Shown piece by piece: positions 60,383 through 64,000 of a stretch of DNA of 64,000 nucleotides. The DNA comes from Omphalotus guepiniiformis (lineage: Eukaryota; Basidiomycota; Agaricomycetes; Agaricales; Omphalotaceae), in contig JAQOOI010000072.1 in NCBI GenBank assembly GCA_028554645.1, positions 310,001 to 374,000 of the forward strand, read 5' to 3'. The notes under the pieces were generated by a model. That model was not told the origin of the DNA, did not search any database, and was given only the letters and a program-made list of their open reading frames with translations. A program made the translations under genes and the position numbers. Positions within the stretch are counted from its first letter, which is position 1; each line of letters begins with the position of its first letter.

Positions 60383-60876
60383 TAGATGGGTATGACAATA
60401 TTACAGTGTTACCTCGACGAAGATGTATAATTGCCGATAGATCTATAGTTATTGTATTTCTTATTGTATCGTATTGCAAATAATATACACAAGCGGCTGC
60501 TCAACGCTGTCCATGTCCGATGGCGATAGTTCTACGGCTTGACTTATTTAATGGCATAGAGAGGCATTTTCAGGGGGATAAGCTTCGCTATTGAGCATGA
60601 GACGTTGCGTTGTGGTTTGACGATGGGTTTCAAAGGTCGTCCTCCGCTAGCGCTGCAGCATCAGCATGGAGAATCCAGTAGTAAGCGGGTCGGGAACAAG
60701 TAACATCGGGGTAGGCGTTCAAATGCGCCTGTAGAATGGCCGACGCAAAAGTTGCAGCATACTGAGTCTTAGCAGGTCTGTAGGATAGATTTAACCCGGA
60801 TACCTCCGAAGAAAATTATATATTAATCAAAGATTTCTTCTGCCAGAAAGGTAGGAATTAGCGTCTGAACATCACG
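60383..60876. other. convergent intergenic region
   Basis: About 490 bp between the ends of the regulator gene and the mL44 gene. No gene recognised. Confidence 0.5.
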
Positions 60877-62188
60877 TTAAGATGACACGGAAAACTCACA
60901 TAAATTTAATGCAGCCGCTGGTGCACTTGCTTCCCCGTTTAATATCTGAGCCTCCGTCCCTTCCGACTCAACAGCTATCTGAGAACTTCGCTCCCCATTC
61001 GTTGCCGATGCAGAAAATTCTTTCAGGAGCTTGCCCTGCATGCCACCGAATCGATTGCACGCGGAACGCGCGTCGCCATGGAAAGCTTCTGGAAGTCCAG
61101 CGCCGCCTTTTGTTAGCAGGATATGAGGGAGTATACGTGTGTGGAATACGCGATGTGCAACAGAAGCTCCCTGTGAAGGCACAGTCAATGGAAGTGAACC
61201 CGAAAGTTTGAACAAAATGGAGGCACACGACCAAAAATCGGCAGAATGGAAAAGATACGCACGAATTGCTGGAAGATACCTCCCATCACGGCTGCAACTG
61301 CGTCTCCCTGCACTTTATATAGCCCAACGCCCTTCAAGAGGGCTGTTTGGTCTAAACCATTTTTGAGCCTCTCAGACTTGATGGTTGGCGTCCACCTCAT
61401 CACTCTACCCAACCCCCATTTCGATCCGAGGTGTTCGCCGAGGACGTAGTGATTGAGAGTCTGTGACACGATCTCTTCTAGGTCGTCGGTTGGTTTTAAA
61501 TTGGGACTGGAGGAAAGGAGGAGGAAGAGATAGGCATTCAAGACACGGCGACCTAGATCGTAAGGAAAGGAATAAGACTTGAAATCTATTCTTTGGAAAT
61601 AAGGAGATGTAAGATGTACCCATGAAGCTAAGACCTGCGTTATGCCCATACACCGCAGCGGGATGACTTGCGTGCGTCAATATCCGACGAGCAAGTTCCT
61701 TCGGAAACTGCAGCTCAGGAAATAGACCGTTCAGGTGCTCAGCAAAGATAGGATTGGGTGCGTGCATAGTCGAATAATCAACATCCTGAGTCTCTTGGCT
61801 TGAAGCAAATCTGTGGTGCCCGGCTGGACGACCATCCTTGTGTTTATCCCTCCCAAACGGCGACGGATTCCTATGTCCAAGGAATCTTTGAGATGATTTT
61901 CCACCTTCATCCTCCCCTTCCTCTGCGTCTGCGTACACTGGCCGAGGCAGATGTCGCTCTGCAGGTTGGCTTTCTCGTGACACCTTCCAGTCCGATGGCT
62001 TTTGTTTGAAAACAGCTGCGGAGTATCTTCTTGCAGTTACTGTGCATTGCATATTGTTACATTTCGTGCTAAACAAAACAATGCTAATGGCACTAACCTG
62101 CTTGTGGTGAAATAGACGAGGAACTAGAAGAGAATGACGGACTGAGAGACCGTATGGAAGTATTTAGACGAGAAAAGGTTCTGGACAT
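60877..62188 (-). CDS. MRPL3: mitochondrial large-subunit ribosomal protein mL44 (MRPL3 family, RNase III-like fold)
   Basis: Four exons: 62098-62188, 61620-62039, 61263-61552 and 60877-61170, with phases consistent, about 364 residues. The N terminus (MSRTFSRLNTSIRSLSPSFS, Arg/Ser-rich and without acids) is a mitochondrial targeting sequence. The middle has LNGLFPELQFPKELARRILT, HNAGLSFMGRRVLNAYL and ALLKGVGLYKVQGDAVAAVMGG, typical of the RNase III-like domain that has lost catalysis in mL44. The C terminus (GASVAHRVFHTRILPHIL...GLPEAFHGDA) is the family's closing motif. It sits on the mitochondrial large ribosomal subunit. An Ala/Ser-rich extension follows before the stop. Nothing looks broken. 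Confidence 0.82.
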
Positions 62189-63017
62189 GATTACGGTCGA
62201 GGTTGAAGAGATGGATAGATGATAGTGCTTGAAGAGACAGCGTTGGCACCGCGCTGCTCGTCGTGGACGGCGGTCGGTGTCGTAGAAAAAAAGCAGCGGT
62301 CACGTGGAGGCGTGATATCTGAAATGGTGCCGAGTCTGGACTCACTTAGTTCTGTTTCTCATTCTCATTCTTACCTACGAACTGGCTCTGAGTCTTTGGC
62401 CCTGTCGAAAACGCTCGAAAAACTGGTTTTCATATTCCTTGGTTTTCGTTCGAGTCGATAATCTATGCGATGGGGTGAAACTTTCTCTCTCGAGTCTCAC
62501 CTGGCTTCATATTCTTACTGCGGCCGGGATCGTGACTTCAAGGACCTACTCTATTCGTCCAACGGGTTGACTTGAAGCACCTACTCTATTCGTCCAACGA
62601 ATTGGCTTCAAGTACCTACTTTATTCGTCCAACAGGTGCGACAAATCTCGAGGGACCTCTAAAACCAACTGTGGCTCGTGATATATGATATCCCAACAAA
62701 GTTTCATATGTTGGACCTCTTCACAGAAGAGCTGAGTGCAATTGAAAGGTATGGATCGTGTTTTCTTCTTCCTATACTCACCGCCAATGTACACAGGGCA
62801 TTGAAAAGCTTCTAACCCAAATGTTGATCTCAAAAAGTTCCGTTTGCGAGCAAAGCCACCGATCCGTAGCTAACAGCGGAAAGAACTGACGATCTGGCGC
62901 CGGCTATTTAAGCGCACCAAACGAGACTGGCAATTGCATTTCTATATCCCAACGTCTTACCAGTTTCCCTGAGCAAAAAGCGTATTTCACTTTCTTGTTG
63001 CTTCGTCTTCATAAAAA
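62189..63017. other. divergent intergenic region with a 35-bp tandem repeat and a TATA-like box
   Basis: No gene is supported. It holds promoters for the mL44 gene and the FHA gene. TATTTAAG at 62905-62912 lies about 110 bp upstream of the FHA start codon and may be its TATA element. Confidence 0.45.
62534..62638. repeat. three tandem copies of a 35-bp repeat
   Basis: The core ACCTACTCTATTCGTCCAAC recurs with a 35-bp period (62544, 62579, 62614) with small changes. It lies in the shared upstream region of mL44 and the FHA gene. Confidence 0.85.
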
Positions 63018-63645
63018 ATGAGTATTGTAACACCTCCGATGCTTAGTATCCAAGCAATCACTGGAAGCTTCTTCTTCCAGACGAAGTATATACCCCTCCC
63101 TAGCAACATCAAGGTCGTTCTTGGTTCTCAAGTCCAGGACCCGGTTTCCGGGTCTTCGTTACCGACACGCCGTGCAGCCCCTACGAATGGGTGGTTCGCT
63201 CCGAGGCCTGTACCGTCCGCGGATGGTTCTACATTACTATCGGCCTCTCCCATGTCTTTGGGCATAGCTCACGCTGAAATCTGGTGCAGTAACGGTCAGG
63301 TCTGTGGAATTTTGTCTTTGAGATTGTCTGCTTCTTTACCGACTCTTGTTTATTCAGATTATCATTCGAGATCTTGACTCGGCCTTTGGCACGTACGTTA
63401 ACGGTACGAAGATCAACACTGCCACTGTGCTCAGGACAGGGGACATTGTTGTATGTATCTTCATCGAACCTTCCCTTCCTTGCTATTTGCCGCTTGTTTC
63501 GGGAGCCTTCATTGTCCTGACGTACTCTTTTCAGATTTTTGGGTCGCAGCTGACCAGGAACGCTAATACACCGGCCTACGTGACCGAGGAACATCTCAAA
63601 CCCATTAGAGCTAAAGTCAGCTTGATCGGCGTGCCTGCGAGATGA
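63018..63645 (+). CDS. small FHA-domain protein
   Basis: Three exons, 63018-63299, 63358-63450 and 63535-63645, give 161 residues. The domain spans most of it. LGIAHAEIWCSNGQ (the S/G-x-x-HA turn) is followed by IIIRDLDSAFGTYVNG (the GTYVNG loop), then TVLRTGDIVIFGSQL (L-x-x-GD-x-I-x-FG). FHA domains bind phosphothreonine, so it may act as an adaptor in signalling or DNA-damage pathways. The usual Arg/Ser of the phosphate-binding loops is not obvious by eye, since the HA turn is preceded by LGIA instead of SRxH. There is no other domain. Many longer fungal FHA proteins have transmembrane tails; this one ends at GVPAR. Confidence 0.75.
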
Positions 63646-64000
63646 AGGAATAATGTACTGGTTTTCGCATCTTTTCTTAGTGTCTTACCGTTCGCTGCAT
63701 TTTGAGCATAGTCCAGAGACTGTAGAATACAATACATAGACCGTGTAGTGTGACATGGAACATTGTCGAGTACACTCAATTCATCTCAGTTGTGTTTCTT
63801 GTTCTCGAGCAGGGAGTTATGCATTGATAAAGCAAAATCTAGTTCAAAATACCAGAGTCACCCAATTTATCACACCTGAACATGATCGTTCATTAGATCA
63901 AGCCACGAAGCAGATACAATGCTGTTGTAAGAGAATCATCACTTTAAAGGCTTCGCTTCGCCCTGAGGCCTGAATTCTGAGATCGGCTGCTATCCGTTCC
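63646..64000. other. end of window, no gene recognised
   Basis: About 355 bp of 3' flank. The frame at 63755-63973 has no domain. Confidence 0.4.

Overview
The window looks like genomic DNA from an Agaricomycete (mushroom-forming basidiomycete). Genes are broken by many short GT-AG introns of about 45-70 nt. The gene families include a fungal HNH-like protein, an F-box family, Zn2Cys6 regulators with tiny exons, seven-helix membrane proteins and nuclear tRNA genes with introns. Two Ty1/copia retrotransposons and several non-autonomous elements are also present. Gene models were built by eye from reading frames and splice sites; product names rest on motif recognition, not on database searches.

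Left arm (1-18.9 kb): an HNH-like nuclease family gene (491-3299); a single-pass membrane glycoprotein gene (4946-6536); two tandem F-box relatives, one clearly dead (7180-9442) and one that has lost a splice donor (9820-12486); an extended short-chain reductase (12808-14164), convergent with an S9-type serine peptidase gene (14247-16589, minus); and a decayed seven-helix membrane protein gene (17643-18844).

Transposon island (19.0-41.6 kb, about a third of the window): a 6.6-kb copia element (19006-25592, target duplication GACAA) carrying a 1.49-kb nested insertion; a younger 7.9-kb copia element (25754-33698, ACCAG) with LTRs identical by eye; then a 7.9-kb non-coding block (33704-41605) made of two direct copies of a roughly 4-kb unit. 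Each unit contains a 3.2-3.6-kb element with terminal inverted repeats starting CACTGG, built from two internal modules that each end in an 11-bp minisatellite around the palindrome TGTATACA. A 139-bp foldback element (CACTGC ends) sits in one module of each unit and again alone at 56239-56377; its ends resemble those of the large element. This block is the least familiar structure here.

Right arm (42.5-64 kb): tandem zinc alcohol dehydrogenases with identical intron positions; tRNA-Ser(UGA); a secreted metallophosphatase; a DUF1275 membrane protein; a six-hairpin glycosidase (minus); two divergently transcribed paralogous Zn2Cys6 factors whose zinc-cluster codons are split by 6-7-nt micro-exons, with tRNA-Cys(GCA) and the foldback element between them; mitochondrial ribosomal protein mL44 (minus); and a small FHA-domain protein. 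Apart from the paralog pairs, the host genes are unrelated single genes and do not form a visible metabolic cluster.
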